From the NCBI GenBank assembly GCA_947630025.1, contig CANRFZ010000001.1, positions 150,192-214,191 of the forward strand: DNA of 64,000 nucleotides, given 5' to 3'. The DNA is from an uncultured Lachnospiraceae bacterium (GTDB lineage Bacteria > Bacillota > Clostridia > Lachnospirales > Lachnospiraceae). The position numbers were made by a program, and so were the translations under genes. Position 1 is the stretch's first letter. Each line of letters starts with the position of its first letter. Under the pieces are notes generated by a model, which saw only the letters and a program-made list of their open reading frames with translations, searched no databases and was not told the DNA's origin. Positions 50,488 through 59,240 of this stretch are shown here, piece after piece.

Positions 50488-50726
50488 CAAGACTGCGGCA
50501 TTTCGACAGCCGCCTGCCGGTGCGGAGCCGGAATGCCGGAAACCGCGCAAAAAACGCGCCAATTATTCGGTTACTTCTTGATTTCTGCGCCTGACAGTGC
50601 TATGCTAGATAAGTCCGTGACAGGATAGCGCCGCACATTTTAACGTGCCTATTACCGCGCTTTCCGCAAAAGCCTGCGGCTGCGGCGCCGCCGCGCATAG
50701 GACGGGCCACGGATGTGAGGGGACAA

Positions 50727-51266
50727 ATGATAACACTGATCGACGGAAGAATACTGCTCCTGATACAGGAGCATCTCAGAAATACGGTATGCGATATCTT
50801 TTTTAAGGGAATCACCCATCTGGGCGACGCGGGGATCTTCTGGATACTGCTGACGATCGCTCTCCTGTGCTTCAGGAAAACGAGGCGGGCCGGCATCTTC
50901 TCGGCCTGCGCCCTGATCGGCTCCCTGGTGGTCAACAACCTGATCTTAAAGAATCTGGTGGGCAGAATACGGCCCTATGAAGTCGTGGACGGCCTGCGGT
51001 GCATCGTATCCCTGCCACATGATTCTTCTTTCCCGTCGGGACATACGGGCGCCAGCTTCTCCTCGGCGGTGGCGATGTTTCCCCACCTGCCGCGCAGATA
51101 CGGCATCCTCTGTCTCATCTTGGCGGCGCTGATCGCCTTTTCCAGACTATACGTGGGCGTCCACTACCCCACCGACGTGCTGGCCGGTCTGGTGACCGGC
51201 ACCGCCATCGGACTGTGCGTTAATCTCATCGGCCAAAAGATCACGGCCAAAAGGAGCCGCGGATGA
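50727..51266 (+). CDS. PAP2-family membrane phosphatase
   Basis: About 179 residues with several membrane helices and the three phosphatase motifs: KNLVGRIRP, PSGHTGAS and SRLYVGVHYPTD. Such proteins dephosphorylate undecaprenyl or other lipid phosphates at the membrane surface. I start at the ATG at 50727 because GAGGGG precedes it; the in-frame GTG at 50715 is inside that site. It overlaps the next gene by 4 nt. Confidence 0.88.
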   Translation: MITLIDGRILLLIQEHLRNTVCDIFFKGITHLGDAGIFWILLTIALLCFRKTRRAGIFSACALIGSLVVNNLILKNLVGRIRPYEVVDGLRCIVSLPHDSSFPSGHTGASFSSAVAMFPHLPRRYGILCLILAALIAFSRLYVGVHYPTDVLAGLVTGTAIGLCVNLIGQKITAKRSRG

Positions 51267-52321
51267 ACACTGTAGTCATTCTGCCCTCCTACAATCCGGA
51301 TGAAAAAATGCCGCGCACCGTCAAAGGGCTGCTGGACGAGGGATTTACGGATATCGTCGTCGTCGATGACGGCAGCGGCGCGGAACATAAGCGGTTTTTT
51401 GAAGAAGCGGAAAAGTATCACGGCGTCGAAGTATTGACTCATGAAGTCAATAAAGGAAAAGGCAGCGCGATCAAAACCGCTTTTTCCCATATTATACAGA
51501 CACGCCGCGGTATCGACGGCGTTGTGACCGTGGACGGAGACGGCCAGCATCTCCCCAGGGATATCCGCCGCTGCGTCGCGCGGATGGAGGAATGCGGCGA
51601 CAGGGTGGTGCTGGGCGTCCGGGACTTTTCGGGTTCCAATGTGCCCTTTAAGAGCAGATTCGGCAATCGGCTGACCAGAACGGTGTTCCGGCTCGCCTGC
51701 GGCATCAAAGTCAGCGACACACAGACCGGGCTGCGGGCGATCCCGGCGGCTTATCTGCCGCAGATGCTATCGATTCCGGGCACGCGGTACGAATACGAGA
51801 CGAACCAGCTGCTCTATCTGAAACGCCTCGGCATCGGCACGGAGGAGCTGGTCATCGAGACGGTCTATCTGGACAACAACGAATCCTCCCATTTCCACCC
51901 GGTCCGGGACTCGGTGATGATATACGGCGTGATTTTAAAATTTATCGCCAGCTCGCTGGCCTCGTCCGGCGTGGACATCCTGTTATTTACGCTGCTCAAC
52001 CTGCTATTGTCCGCACTGCACTCCGATCCGGCGCTGCGCCTTCTGATCGCGACGGCGGGCGCACGGCTGGTCAGCTCCCTGTGCAATTATCTGGTCAACC
52101 GGGGCATCGTCTTCCGTTCCGGCGCCTCCGCCGCCAGCACGCTGCCGAAATATTATCTGTTGTGCGTATGCCAGACGGCGGCATCCTACGGTCTGGTCTA
52201 TCTGGTGAGCGCGCTGACGCATTCCGCCGGCATATGGGATACCGTGATCAAAATCATCATCGATCTGGGGCTCTTTTTGGCCAGTTTTCAGATCCAGCAG
52301 AGATGGGTTTTTAAGAGATAA
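51263..52321 (+). CDS. GT2 glycosyltransferase fused to a GtrA-like membrane domain
   Basis: Residues 1-220 are a DPM-like GT2 domain: VVILPSYNPDEK, IVVVDDGSG and VTVDGDGQHLPRDIR (DxD), then SRFGNRLTRTVFRLACG. Residues 225-352 contain four hydrophobic segments and the GtrA-type CNYLVNRGIVFRS and FQIQQRWVFKR signatures. This enzyme likely loads a sugar onto a polyprenyl phosphate and helps flip it, for envelope glycan decoration. Translationally coupled to the PAP2 gene. Confidence 0.88.
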   Translation: MNTVVILPSYNPDEKMPRTVKGLLDEGFTDIVVVDDGSGAEHKRFFEEAEKYHGVEVLTHEVNKGKGSAIKTAFSHIIQTRRGIDGVVTVDGDGQHLPRDIRRCVARMEECGDRVVLGVRDFSGSNVPFKSRFGNRLTRTVFRLACGIKVSDTQTGLRAIPAAYLPQMLSIPGTRYEYETNQLLYLKRLGIGTEELVIETVYLDNNESSHFHPVRDSVMIYGVILKFIASSLASSGVDILLFTLLNLLLSALHSDPALRLLIATAGARLVSSLCNYLVNRGIVFRSGASAASTLPKYYLLCVCQTAASYGLVYLVSALTHSAGIWDTVIKIIIDLGLFLASFQIQQRWVFKR

Positions 52322-52336
52322 GAAAGGATATCTGTC

Positions 52337-53437
52337 ATGGGTAAAAAAATCGCTTCCGTCATCGGAAAAATACTGCTGCCGCTGTTGGTTACGCTGCTGC
52401 TGCTTACGGGCACGCTGTACCTGATGCTGCAGAAATGCTGCAACGGGCCTTCCATGGCCGCGCGCGACCTGCTGATCCCGACGCTGCTCGAAACCGGCCA
52501 GCTCAAATTTCTGGCGTCTCTCGTCTGCAGCGAGGAGGAGATACAGGAGATCGTAAACCGCAATTCCATGGAAGCCATGTCCGCGGAGGTCGACCCTTCG
52601 CTGATCCGGATCGACCGGGAGGAAAACGCGGCGCAGGATACGGACGGCGGGGAGGCCGACGGCCCGGAGGAGACGTTCGACGAAAACGGCATCCGGATCG
52701 AGGAGATCTCCGGACGGGCGTTCTTTGCCAAGATGATGATCGTCAAGGACCCCGCCAGCGTGTGCGTCGCCAGCACCTATCCGTGGACAGCCACCGGCAA
52801 GAATCTGGACAAGCTCGTATCCGACGCCGGTGCGATCGCCGGTATCAACGGCGGTATCTATGTGTCCAAGGAGAACAAAGGCGGCCAGCCCCTCGGCGTC
52901 GTCGTGCAGGAAGGGCAGATCACCTACAACGATCCCTCTGGGCAGACCGGAACCTATATGATCGGCTTTAACACGGACAACGTGCTGATCGTGCAGGACT
53001 TGTCCGGCATGGGCCGGAGCGACTTTAAGGCATATGTGGAGGAGGCGCATATCCGTGACGCCGTGGCCTTTCAGGAGGAATCCTCCGACAAAAACAACCA
53101 TTTCGTGCAGCTCATCGTAAACGGCGAAGCCCGCAAGATGGACGGACAGGGCAGCGGCGCCAATCCCCGCACCGTCATCGGCCAGCGCGCCGACGGCGCC
53201 GTGCTGATGCTGGTCACGGACGGACGGGGCGCCGACGGACATCTGGGAGCCACCGCCGCCGACCTGATCGACATCATGCAGGACTACGGCGCCGTAAACG
53301 CCGCCAACCTCGACGGCGGCAGTTCCTCCACAATGGTATACAAGGACGCCTACGAGATGGCCAGCGTCACTTTTTACTATCAGAACTCGTCATGGCGGCT
53401 GCCCACCGCATTCGTGGTCAAGCCGGCGGAGGAATAA
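52337..53437 (+). CDS. Membrane-anchored phosphodiester glycosidase (NAGPA family)
   Basis: N-terminal membrane helix (ILLPLLVTLLLLTGTLYLML), then a linker rich in acidic residues, then the NAGPA domain: AGINGGIYV, GANPRTVIGQRADG, VTDGRGADGHLGATAADLI and NLDGGSSSTMVY. The family removes GlcNAc or similar caps in phosphodiester linkage; in bacteria it occurs near teichoic and capsule genes. Acts outside the cell, anchored to the membrane. Confidence 0.88.
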   Translation: MGKKIASVIGKILLPLLVTLLLLTGTLYLMLQKCCNGPSMAARDLLIPTLLETGQLKFLASLVCSEEEIQEIVNRNSMEAMSAEVDPSLIRIDREENAAQDTDGGEADGPEETFDENGIRIEEISGRAFFAKMMIVKDPASVCVASTYPWTATGKNLDKLVSDAGAIAGINGGIYVSKENKGGQPLGVVVQEGQITYNDPSGQTGTYMIGFNTDNVLIVQDLSGMGRSDFKAYVEEAHIRDAVAFQEESSDKNNHFVQLIVNGEARKMDGQGSGANPRTVIGQRADGAVLMLVTDGRGADGHLGATAADLIDIMQDYGAVNAANLDGGSSSTMVYKDAYEMASVTFYYQNSSWRLPTAFVVKPAEE

Positions 53438-53476
53438 AGAGCGCAAGCGCTCCGGAATAAAGGGCGCAAGCGCTCC
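53431..53476. repeat. 23-bp tandem duplication with internal palindrome
   Basis: Two units of GGAATAAAG(A/G)GCGCAAGCGCTCC around the stop codon of the glycosidase gene, followed by a third partial GGAATGAGGATAAC that is the next gene's ribosome site. GAGCGCAAGCGCTC is self-complementary. Confidence 0.8.
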
Positions 53477-53490
53477 GGAATGAGGATAAC

Positions 53491-54735
53491 ATGAAAGAAA
53501 AAACGGAAGAAACCATGAAAGAAAAAACAGAAGAAACAAAAGCGGCGCAGGAAGCGCCCGCCGGAGGAAAGCGGAAGAAAAAGCTGCCCGTATACTGGAT
53601 CGCGCTGGGAGTCTACACGCTGGCGCTGATCGGCGTGTGCTGCGCTTTCCTGCGCTATACGGACAAATCTCTGGTGCAGTACGAGGCTTCCCTGCCGGAG
53701 CATAAGATGGCCGCCTACGCCTCGGAATTTCAGCAGAAAGCGTCCGACGGGAGCCTGACGGCGTCCCTGACCATGCCCGAAGCGGAGAACCCCTTCGAGA
53801 CAACGCAGATGTATAGCGACCTGTACGCCTCCCTGCTGGACGGCGTCCGGGAGTATACTTACGAAAAAGACGCCGGCGCCTATTCGGAGGCCGAGCCGGT
53901 CTATACGCTTCTGGCGGACGGCGCTCCCGTCGCGCGGGTGGCGCTTAGCGCGGCGGATACCCGGATCGTCTTTGGCATTCTCCCGATCACGGACTGGGCG
54001 GTGCGCGAAGTGACGCCCCTCTTTACGCAGGAGCCGAGAGACTACACCCTCTGGATTCCCGACTGCTATCAGGCCGTCGTCAACGGCATCCCCCTCGGCG
54101 CAGACGACCTCACGGGGCAGGAGACGCCGTACCCGGCGTTCGCCAACGTCGCCCCTTATGTCAAGATGCCCGTGCTGGTGGAATACCGGATATGCGGACT
54201 GCTGGCCGAGCCCGACGTCGAAGTCCTCGACGAGCAGGGACAGACGGTGGCCTTTACGCCGGACGAGCAGGGCAATATCCGTGTGGACTACAACACGGAG
54301 CCGCGGCCGATGCCAGAGGAGTATGAAAAAGAAGCGCTGCAGATGGCGCAGACTTGGGAAAACTTCATGACGGACGATCTCTCCGGGCCGTACCACGGTC
54401 TGGAAACTATCCAGAAATACCTGATCCGCGATTCCTATTACTGGGAGATCGCCGACAGTTACGCCCATAGCGTAGACATCACCTTTATCAGCTTCCACAC
54501 CCTGCCGGCATCCCCCTACACGGACGTCGCCGTGACGGACTACGTGCCCTACGGGGAGAACTGCTATTCCTGCCATATCTATTTCAACAAGACGATGATA
54601 CTCGGTTCGGGAAGCCGCAGGACGGACACGATCAACTCCACGTTCTACTTCGTGTACTACGACGACACCGACGACGGCGTGGACAATCCCCACTGGGCCA
54701 TCGCGGATATGCTCGCCTCGTCGGAGGGGACGTGA
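53491..54735 (+). CDS. Membrane-anchored extracytoplasmic protein of unknown function
   Basis: A 414-residue protein with one helix at about residues 33-54 (VYWIALGVYTLALIGVCCAFL) and a large outer part. The family is not recognised; the C-terminal region (TFISFHTLPASPYTDVAVTDY, NSTFYFVYYDD) may be an NTF2-like fold. The first 16 residues are an exact 8-residue duplication (MKEKTEET twice) giving two possible start codons 24 nt apart. Last gene of the four-gene envelope operon. Confidence 0.75.
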   Translation: MKEKTEETMKEKTEETKAAQEAPAGGKRKKKLPVYWIALGVYTLALIGVCCAFLRYTDKSLVQYEASLPEHKMAAYASEFQQKASDGSLTASLTMPEAENPFETTQMYSDLYASLLDGVREYTYEKDAGAYSEAEPVYTLLADGAPVARVALSAADTRIVFGILPITDWAVREVTPLFTQEPRDYTLWIPDCYQAVVNGIPLGADDLTGQETPYPAFANVAPYVKMPVLVEYRICGLLAEPDVEVLDEQGQTVAFTPDEQGNIRVDYNTEPRPMPEEYEKEALQMAQTWENFMTDDLSGPYHGLETIQKYLIRDSYYWEIADSYAHSVDITFISFHTLPASPYTDVAVTDYVPYGENCYSCHIYFNKTMILGSGSRRTDTINSTFYFVYYDDTDDGVDNPHWAIADMLASSEGT

Positions 54736-54768
54736 CGGGCTGTGGAAGCGTTAGCAGTGGAATCTGCA

Positions 54769-55554
54769 CTATTCTACAAATTCCACTTCCACGACGAGAT
54801 CCGGCAGTTCGGAATTAAGGCCTTTGACCAAATCCGAAATAATTGTCTGGGCGGCTGACTTGGCGCTCTTATAAAATTGCGCATTGGACTTCATGTAATT
54901 ACTGAGCGCCGCATATCCGGCATTTCTCATATCAACTGCCAGTTCGGTTCCGACGGAATTACTCTCATTAAATCCGCCATCCCGCCAAAAAATCCAATTG
55001 GCTTGCGTTATTCTGCAATTTGTCAGTTCCGGTCTGGGAACCCTTACCAATACATACTGCCTGTCGGAATCAATCACAAATTCGCTTGCCTGCATATTTA
55101 CGGTATAGACGCCATCTCCGTAAAACTCCATCCATACTTCAATTCCATTCCCAGTATCTTCCCGGGGCTCAATCACATATTCCACATCATTTACCTTGAG
55201 CACCTCAAGATTGGCTTCTTCCCTTACCGATGCCACTTCTATCGTCACATGGTTCGATACGTGATATTTTCTTTCCGCCGATGCGAACGCCGTATCATAA
55301 AACTTATTATAAGCATCCTCAGCGGCCTTGTTTTTTGCGTTTTGATACGCTTCTTGGGCAGACTCGGCGCCTCTATGAATAGCATTGGAAAAAAGCCATG
55401 CTATGACAATGACGATCAACACTATTGCCGCAACGCACACGTTGTTCAGCGAAAAGATCTTTTTCCACCGGGATATTTGGGGCAGCTTATCGGCAGGAGC
55501 GTCTTGTTCTCTTTCACTGACTTCATTTTCATTGATTTCATTTTCATTATTCAT
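54769..55554 (-). CDS. DUF4230-like membrane-anchored protein
   Basis: A 261-residue protein with a 30-residue polar N-terminus, one helix (VCVAAIVLIVIVIAWLFSNAI), an Ala/Glu-rich coiled stretch, and a beta-rich domain (VWMEFYGDGVYTVNMQASEF, YVLVRVPRPELTNCRITQ) followed by helices (AQFYKSAKSAAQTIISDLVKGL). The order fits DUF4230; function is unknown. It overlaps the upstream paralogue gene by 8 nt. Confidence 0.65.
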   Translation of the reverse strand: MNNENEINENEVSEREQDAPADKLPQISRWKKIFSLNNVCVAAIVLIVIVIAWLFSNAIHRGAESAQEAYQNAKNKAAEDAYNKFYDTAFASAERKYHVSNHVTIEVASVREEANLEVLKVNDVEYVIEPREDTGNGIEVWMEFYGDGVYTVNMQASEFVIDSDRQYVLVRVPRPELTNCRITQANWIFWRDGGFNESNSVGTELAVDMRNAGYAALSNYMKSNAQFYKSAKSAAQTIISDLVKGLNSELPDLVVEVEFVE

Positions 55555-56287
55555 CAGCCTGTCCCTCCTTAAAGCCCACTATAACCTCTTTTTTATTGCC
55601 TGTCGCGGCTTTCGCGATCAACGCAACCTGCTTAATTGCCGCATCCTCTGCCGCCTCGGTTAATGCCGCATCATCTTCCATCGTTTCCCTGACTGATTGA
55701 TCCGTAGCGCTTCTGGTGTTCATATATTCCACGAAACCGTCTTCCGCGCTTCCGGTCCAAGAACGCTTCTGGTATTCGGCTAATTTTTCTGTATCTCTTT
55801 CATCAATATAAACTTCCACCGTTATCTCCGGCAACAGGATTTCCAACGTATCCGCGTCAATATCATTGATTTCTATATCTTTGAGATTAACGGAATAAAC
55901 GGCCACGCCTTTCAGAAGAAACAACGCCGCATAATCATCTCCGAGCGTATTCACATTTTTTAATTTAACGCCCGCTTCAAGCACTTCCAGATTTCCGATT
56001 TCACTGAATCTGTTCCGGATCTCGGATTTTGTATCCTTGGCGCTCAGTCCTTCTTCTTTTCCGTCCGCTGCGCCTTTGGACAATCCTGTTGTAATGCCGT
56101 CAAAAGAACCGATCACATTTCCCACAACCGCGCCTGTCTTATCTCCTATACTGACACCTAAATTTTTGGCATTTTGATAGATGGGCAGCGCGTATCCTAT
56201 CAGACACGCTATTGCACATAACAAGCCCGCGATAACTACGAAACGTATGATACCCTTTCGCTTTTTTCTTTTTGCATCATCCATCAT
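55547..56287 (-). CDS. DUF4230-like membrane-anchored protein, paralogue
   Basis: About 246 residues, same plan as its neighbour: membrane helix (FVVIAGLLCAIACLIGYALPI), Gly-rich helix segment, FSEIGNLEVLEAGVKLKN and LKGVAVYSVNLKDIEINDI strands, then LPEITVEVYID and a helical tail. AGGAG precedes the ATG at 56287; a longer frame to 56341 has no site. The two proteins probably form a pair in the membrane. Confidence 0.65.
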   Translation of the reverse strand: MMDDAKRKKRKGIIRFVVIAGLLCAIACLIGYALPIYQNAKNLGVSIGDKTGAVVGNVIGSFDGITTGLSKGAADGKEEGLSAKDTKSEIRNRFSEIGNLEVLEAGVKLKNVNTLGDDYAALFLLKGVAVYSVNLKDIEINDIDADTLEILLPEITVEVYIDERDTEKLAEYQKRSWTGSAEDGFVEYMNTRSATDQSVRETMEDDAALTEAAEDAAIKQVALIAKAATGNKKEVIVGFKEGQADE

Positions 56288-56357
56288 GACTGCTCCTCTC
56301 CGGAATGTAAAAATAGTGGTAACCGTGCGTGGTAAGCACAAATATTTTCACACATTT

Positions 56358-58592
56358 CTATAGATTGTTGATCTTGATATACATCTCTCTTGTAACCGCG
56401 GCGCCATCCAAGGATGAGGTGATCGGTATTTTGACAGTTTCTTTTGTTTTACTCTTTGTCTTATTCCAGTTATCTTCGACCCAGTTTTCACCTTCTCTGG
56501 CAATCACATGATTCCCATCCGTTATTTCATATGACATTTCCAGCTTTTGTTCCTCTTTCAACTGATAAGTCCCTGCTGCTGCCGCTTTTCCATCAATCTC
56601 ATATGTCACCGTGCCATACGGATCTGTTCCGTCGAGAGTGATACTGTAAAGTTTTTTGACCGAATGCTTGGTCAGTATTGTTTCTATATCAGATACATAC
56701 TTGGAATACTTCATCGTATCGGTATAATCTTCCGTCTTTCCGCTGTCTTTGACATAATATCCGCTCTTGGCAGAAATCGTGATCGTGACTTTGCGCGATT
56801 TTTCTATCACATCTCCGCCTTTTAAATATCTGTTGCTGGTCAAATCCGTAGTCGCAACCACAATACTTCCGTTGTCTATCACAGGGCTGGAAAAAGGAAC
56901 CACCTCCACTTTGCTTACCGTGATATCGACCGTTTTGTATACCGTGCTGCTATCTGCAATATAGAGCGATATCTTCAGACTTTCCGGCAGCTTCTGCAGA
57001 TAGCGGATGTCATACTCCTCACTGCCGTCAACGGTTTCCTTTTGGATTTCTACTTTCAGCGCTTCCCCTGCCAAAAGCGCTCCGTTTGATGCAGTGATGG
57101 TCAGATCGTCCTTTGTCCCGACTTCTCCGAGTTCTATTTTTTTCTTTTTTTCTTCGTCCAGTTTTAACGCGGATTCATGGACATCTACTGCTTTGACCTC
57201 AAATTCTGTGTACATTCCGACGCTCTTATCAATCGTGAATGACACATTGGGCTTATACTGCTGCTCCGTAAAGACATCATTGACATCTTTTCCGTCAACA
57301 TTAACTGTCTGCACTTCCCTTGCCTGAACCTGATAAACAGTGCCATCCTGCGCGTCGCACGTCCATCCGTTTTTACACTCGAATGTCATAACAATCTCAG
57401 CGCCGATAAACGCTTTTACCCTGTCACCCGTAAGGGTTCTCCCATCGAGGGAGTAGGTAATGTTACCGCCTTTCTCCGGCTGCGGGAGCGTTATTTCAAC
57501 CTGCTCCTTCTTACATACAAGATTTGCAATTGTCTCAGCGACATCGCCAACTTCGACTTCGCCCTTTTCATCACCCGACGGCACCCAATAACCGCCATCG
57601 GTACGTGTAATTTCATAAGAGATTTTACCGCCGTTGGGAATAAACATAGAATCTTCTATCACAACGCCCTGATATCGATATACGATCTCGGCGTGTTCCA
57701 CTTTATACTTGTTCGGATCAAATTCGTGATCTCCGCTTTTCTTATGCAGTTCTACAGAAAAGCTATCAATATTTTGATCGGCAAAAAATTCCTCAAAACT
57801 GACAATACCGTCAGTCTCGTTGTTATATAGACAGGCCGGTTCTGAACCGACAAACACATAGTCACTAGCATTGTATGTATAAGTTACCGCATAGGGCGCT
57901 ACAGGGCTGACGCTTATAGAATTACCGGTCGTCGTTTCCCCGTTAATATTCCAAGTTCCTGCCAGCGATTCTTCCACGCCGTTGTTATCCTTATAATAAT
58001 CATTCAAAACAATGTTCCGCGCCGTGTACTCTCCCAACGGAACGATTGCTATCTCTCTGCCGTTATAGTCCATAGGGATTTGGAATACAAGCCCATCCTC
58101 AAACGGCGCTGCTTCCAATTCCTTTTTCTTATTTCCATTCTCGTCATATTCCCACACTTCAAAACCGCTAAACCGGTATGCCTCTGTGTTGGGATTGTTA
58201 ATCTCCTGAATATCCGCATAAATACAATCATTGGTATGCAGATAGGCGCCATAGGAACTAAGTGGATTGGTCATCGACGGATCATCAAAGTACTGCACCG
58301 TAATATAGCTATTAACTGCAAAAGTCACATGAACGGCATCAGAATCCTCTAAGACACCATAATCGACTTCGTCGGAATAAAAGAATCCTTCTTCGTTTAT
58401 GGTTTCGTCCGCTGCGATCTGCTCATACCGAACATAATTTTCGTCTGACGTTATGGCAGACCGTTTCATTACCAAATCTTCCACGCAAGAATCAATCCAA
58501 CTGTTTAATGAAGCTTCGTTCTTTTCGCATCCCGTGAGAGCCATCATGCACAAACCTAATAAAAATGCACTGCTCTTTCTCACATTTCCCAT
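56358..58592 (-). CDS. Large lipoprotein with bacterial Ig-like or repeat-type beta domains
   Basis: About 744 residues. The signal peptide ends in the lipobox MMALTGC, then a surface protein built of beta-rich segments: FEVWEYDENGNKKKELEAAP, NITYSLDGRTLTGDRVKAF, VTYEIDGKAAAAGTYQLKE. No catalytic motif is visible. I use the ATG at 58592 because it opens the signal peptide; the frame continues upstream to 58688 but through a poor, non-signal sequence. It follows DUF4230-like genes on the same strand in reverse order of transcription (it is transcribed first). Confidence 0.7.
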   Translation of the reverse strand: MGNVRKSSAFLLGLCMMALTGCEKNEASLNSWIDSCVEDLVMKRSAITSDENYVRYEQIAADETINEEGFFYSDEVDYGVLEDSDAVHVTFAVNSYITVQYFDDPSMTNPLSSYGAYLHTNDCIYADIQEINNPNTEAYRFSGFEVWEYDENGNKKKELEAAPFEDGLVFQIPMDYNGREIAIVPLGEYTARNIVLNDYYKDNNGVEESLAGTWNINGETTTGNSISVSPVAPYAVTYTYNASDYVFVGSEPACLYNNETDGIVSFEEFFADQNIDSFSVELHKKSGDHEFDPNKYKVEHAEIVYRYQGVVIEDSMFIPNGGKISYEITRTDGGYWVPSGDEKGEVEVGDVAETIANLVCKKEQVEITLPQPEKGGNITYSLDGRTLTGDRVKAFIGAEIVMTFECKNGWTCDAQDGTVYQVQAREVQTVNVDGKDVNDVFTEQQYKPNVSFTIDKSVGMYTEFEVKAVDVHESALKLDEEKKKKIELGEVGTKDDLTITASNGALLAGEALKVEIQKETVDGSEEYDIRYLQKLPESLKISLYIADSSTVYKTVDITVSKVEVVPFSSPVIDNGSIVVATTDLTSNRYLKGGDVIEKSRKVTITISAKSGYYVKDSGKTEDYTDTMKYSKYVSDIETILTKHSVKKLYSITLDGTDPYGTVTYEIDGKAAAAGTYQLKEEQKLEMSYEITDGNHVIAREGENWVEDNWNKTKSKTKETVKIPITSSLDGAAVTREMYIKINNL

Positions 58593-58787
58593 AATGCCCT
58601 TATCCTTCTTTCTATAATGAATCATTGATCGACCGTTGCCATATTTGACAAAACAATGACAATTCTCATACACTTTCCATTTCTTCACCGCCCGCCATAT
58701 TTATAAAAGGCATCCGCCATTCACGATTGTATTTTTGCGGCGGATATGATAGGATATAAGAGAAGCAGACTCAGCAGTCTACTTCTA

Positions 58788-58820
58788 AAGAATTGCTTCG
58801 CAATTCTTATATGATATAAT
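58788..58820 (+). promoter_or_regulatory. Promoter of the rubredoxin gene with overlapping palindrome
   Basis: TTGCTT (58793-58798) and TATAAT (58815-58820), 16-nt spacing, plus strand. The -35 lies within AAGAATTGC-TTC-GCAATTCTT (58788-58808), a 9-bp inverted repeat that could be an operator or an upstream terminator stem. Confidence 0.6.
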
Positions 58821-58859
58821 ATGCTATGAAAAGCAACTTACAGAAAGGAGACTTGTGCT

Positions 58860-59033
58860 ATGCAGAAATATTTCTGTAACCCCTGCGGCTATACTTATGA
58901 TCCCGAAAAAGGCGATCCGGAGCACGGCATCAAACCCGGAACCGCATTTGAAGATCTGCCGGACGACTGGGTATGCCCTGTCTGCGGCATCGACAAATCC
59001 ATGTTCCAGCCCTGCATCGACAACTACAACTAA
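58860..59033 (+). CDS. Rubredoxin
   Basis: A 57-residue iron-sulfur-type electron carrier, too short for most gene lists. The Fe ligands are [11 protein letters not shown] (C6, C9) and [10 protein letters not shown] (C39, C42), with [15 protein letters not shown] between them, a complete rubredoxin. RBS AAGGAG is 9 nt before the ATG. It transfers single electrons to oxygen-detoxifying reductases in anaerobes. It is alone, with its own promoter and terminator. Confidence 0.97.
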   Translation: MQKYFCNPCGYTYDPEKGDPEHGIKPGTAFEDLPDDWVCPVCGIDKSMFQPCIDNYN

Positions 59034-59048
59034 ACGCTGCAGTCAAAG

Positions 59049-59077
59049 AGAGCCCGGCGCATAGCGTCGGGCTCTCA
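59049..59077 (+). terminator. Terminator-like hairpin after rubredoxin
   Basis: GAGAGCCCG/CGGGCTCTC stem with an 11-nt loop, 15 nt after the stop. The following T content is low (AGCAACTTATTC). Confidence 0.6.
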
Positions 59078-59110
59078 GCAACTTATTCACCGGCCTGTCC
59101 CTATCTCTAT

Positions 59111-59152
59111 AAGCGTCTCTATCATACCCCCCCCTCGTATTTTGTCAATAGG
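59111..59152 (-). promoter_or_regulatory. Duplicate promoter with G8 spacer, downstream copy
   Basis: On the minus strand TTGACA (59143-59148) and TATGAT (59121-59126) with a 16-nt spacer containing eight G (59127-59134). The 42-bp block closely resembles the BspA promoter at 60496-60536. It points away from the BspA gene, antisense to rubredoxin, towards the 744-residue lipoprotein gene 530 nt away. Confidence 0.55.
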
Positions 59153-59240
59153 ATACGATTTTTGTAAGGTGGGCAGGCCGGTTATGTAAGGCAGCGGCAT
59201 CAGACGAAAAAGCGCGGTCTGCGCTATCGGTTCCCGCCCG

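Larger units (their letters stand above)
50304..50726. other. Divergent region between speA and the PAP2 gene
   Basis: 423 bp. Contains the speA promoter and leader hairpin on the minus strand. The right third, 50500-50726, is GC-rich and carries the PAP2 ribosome site (GAGGGG before ATG 50727); a clear plus-strand promoter was not identified. No gene is supported. Confidence 0.7.

Noticed and set aside
59121..59148. Promoter for rubredoxin
   Set aside because: It is on the minus strand and downstream of rubredoxin, which has its own upstream promoter.
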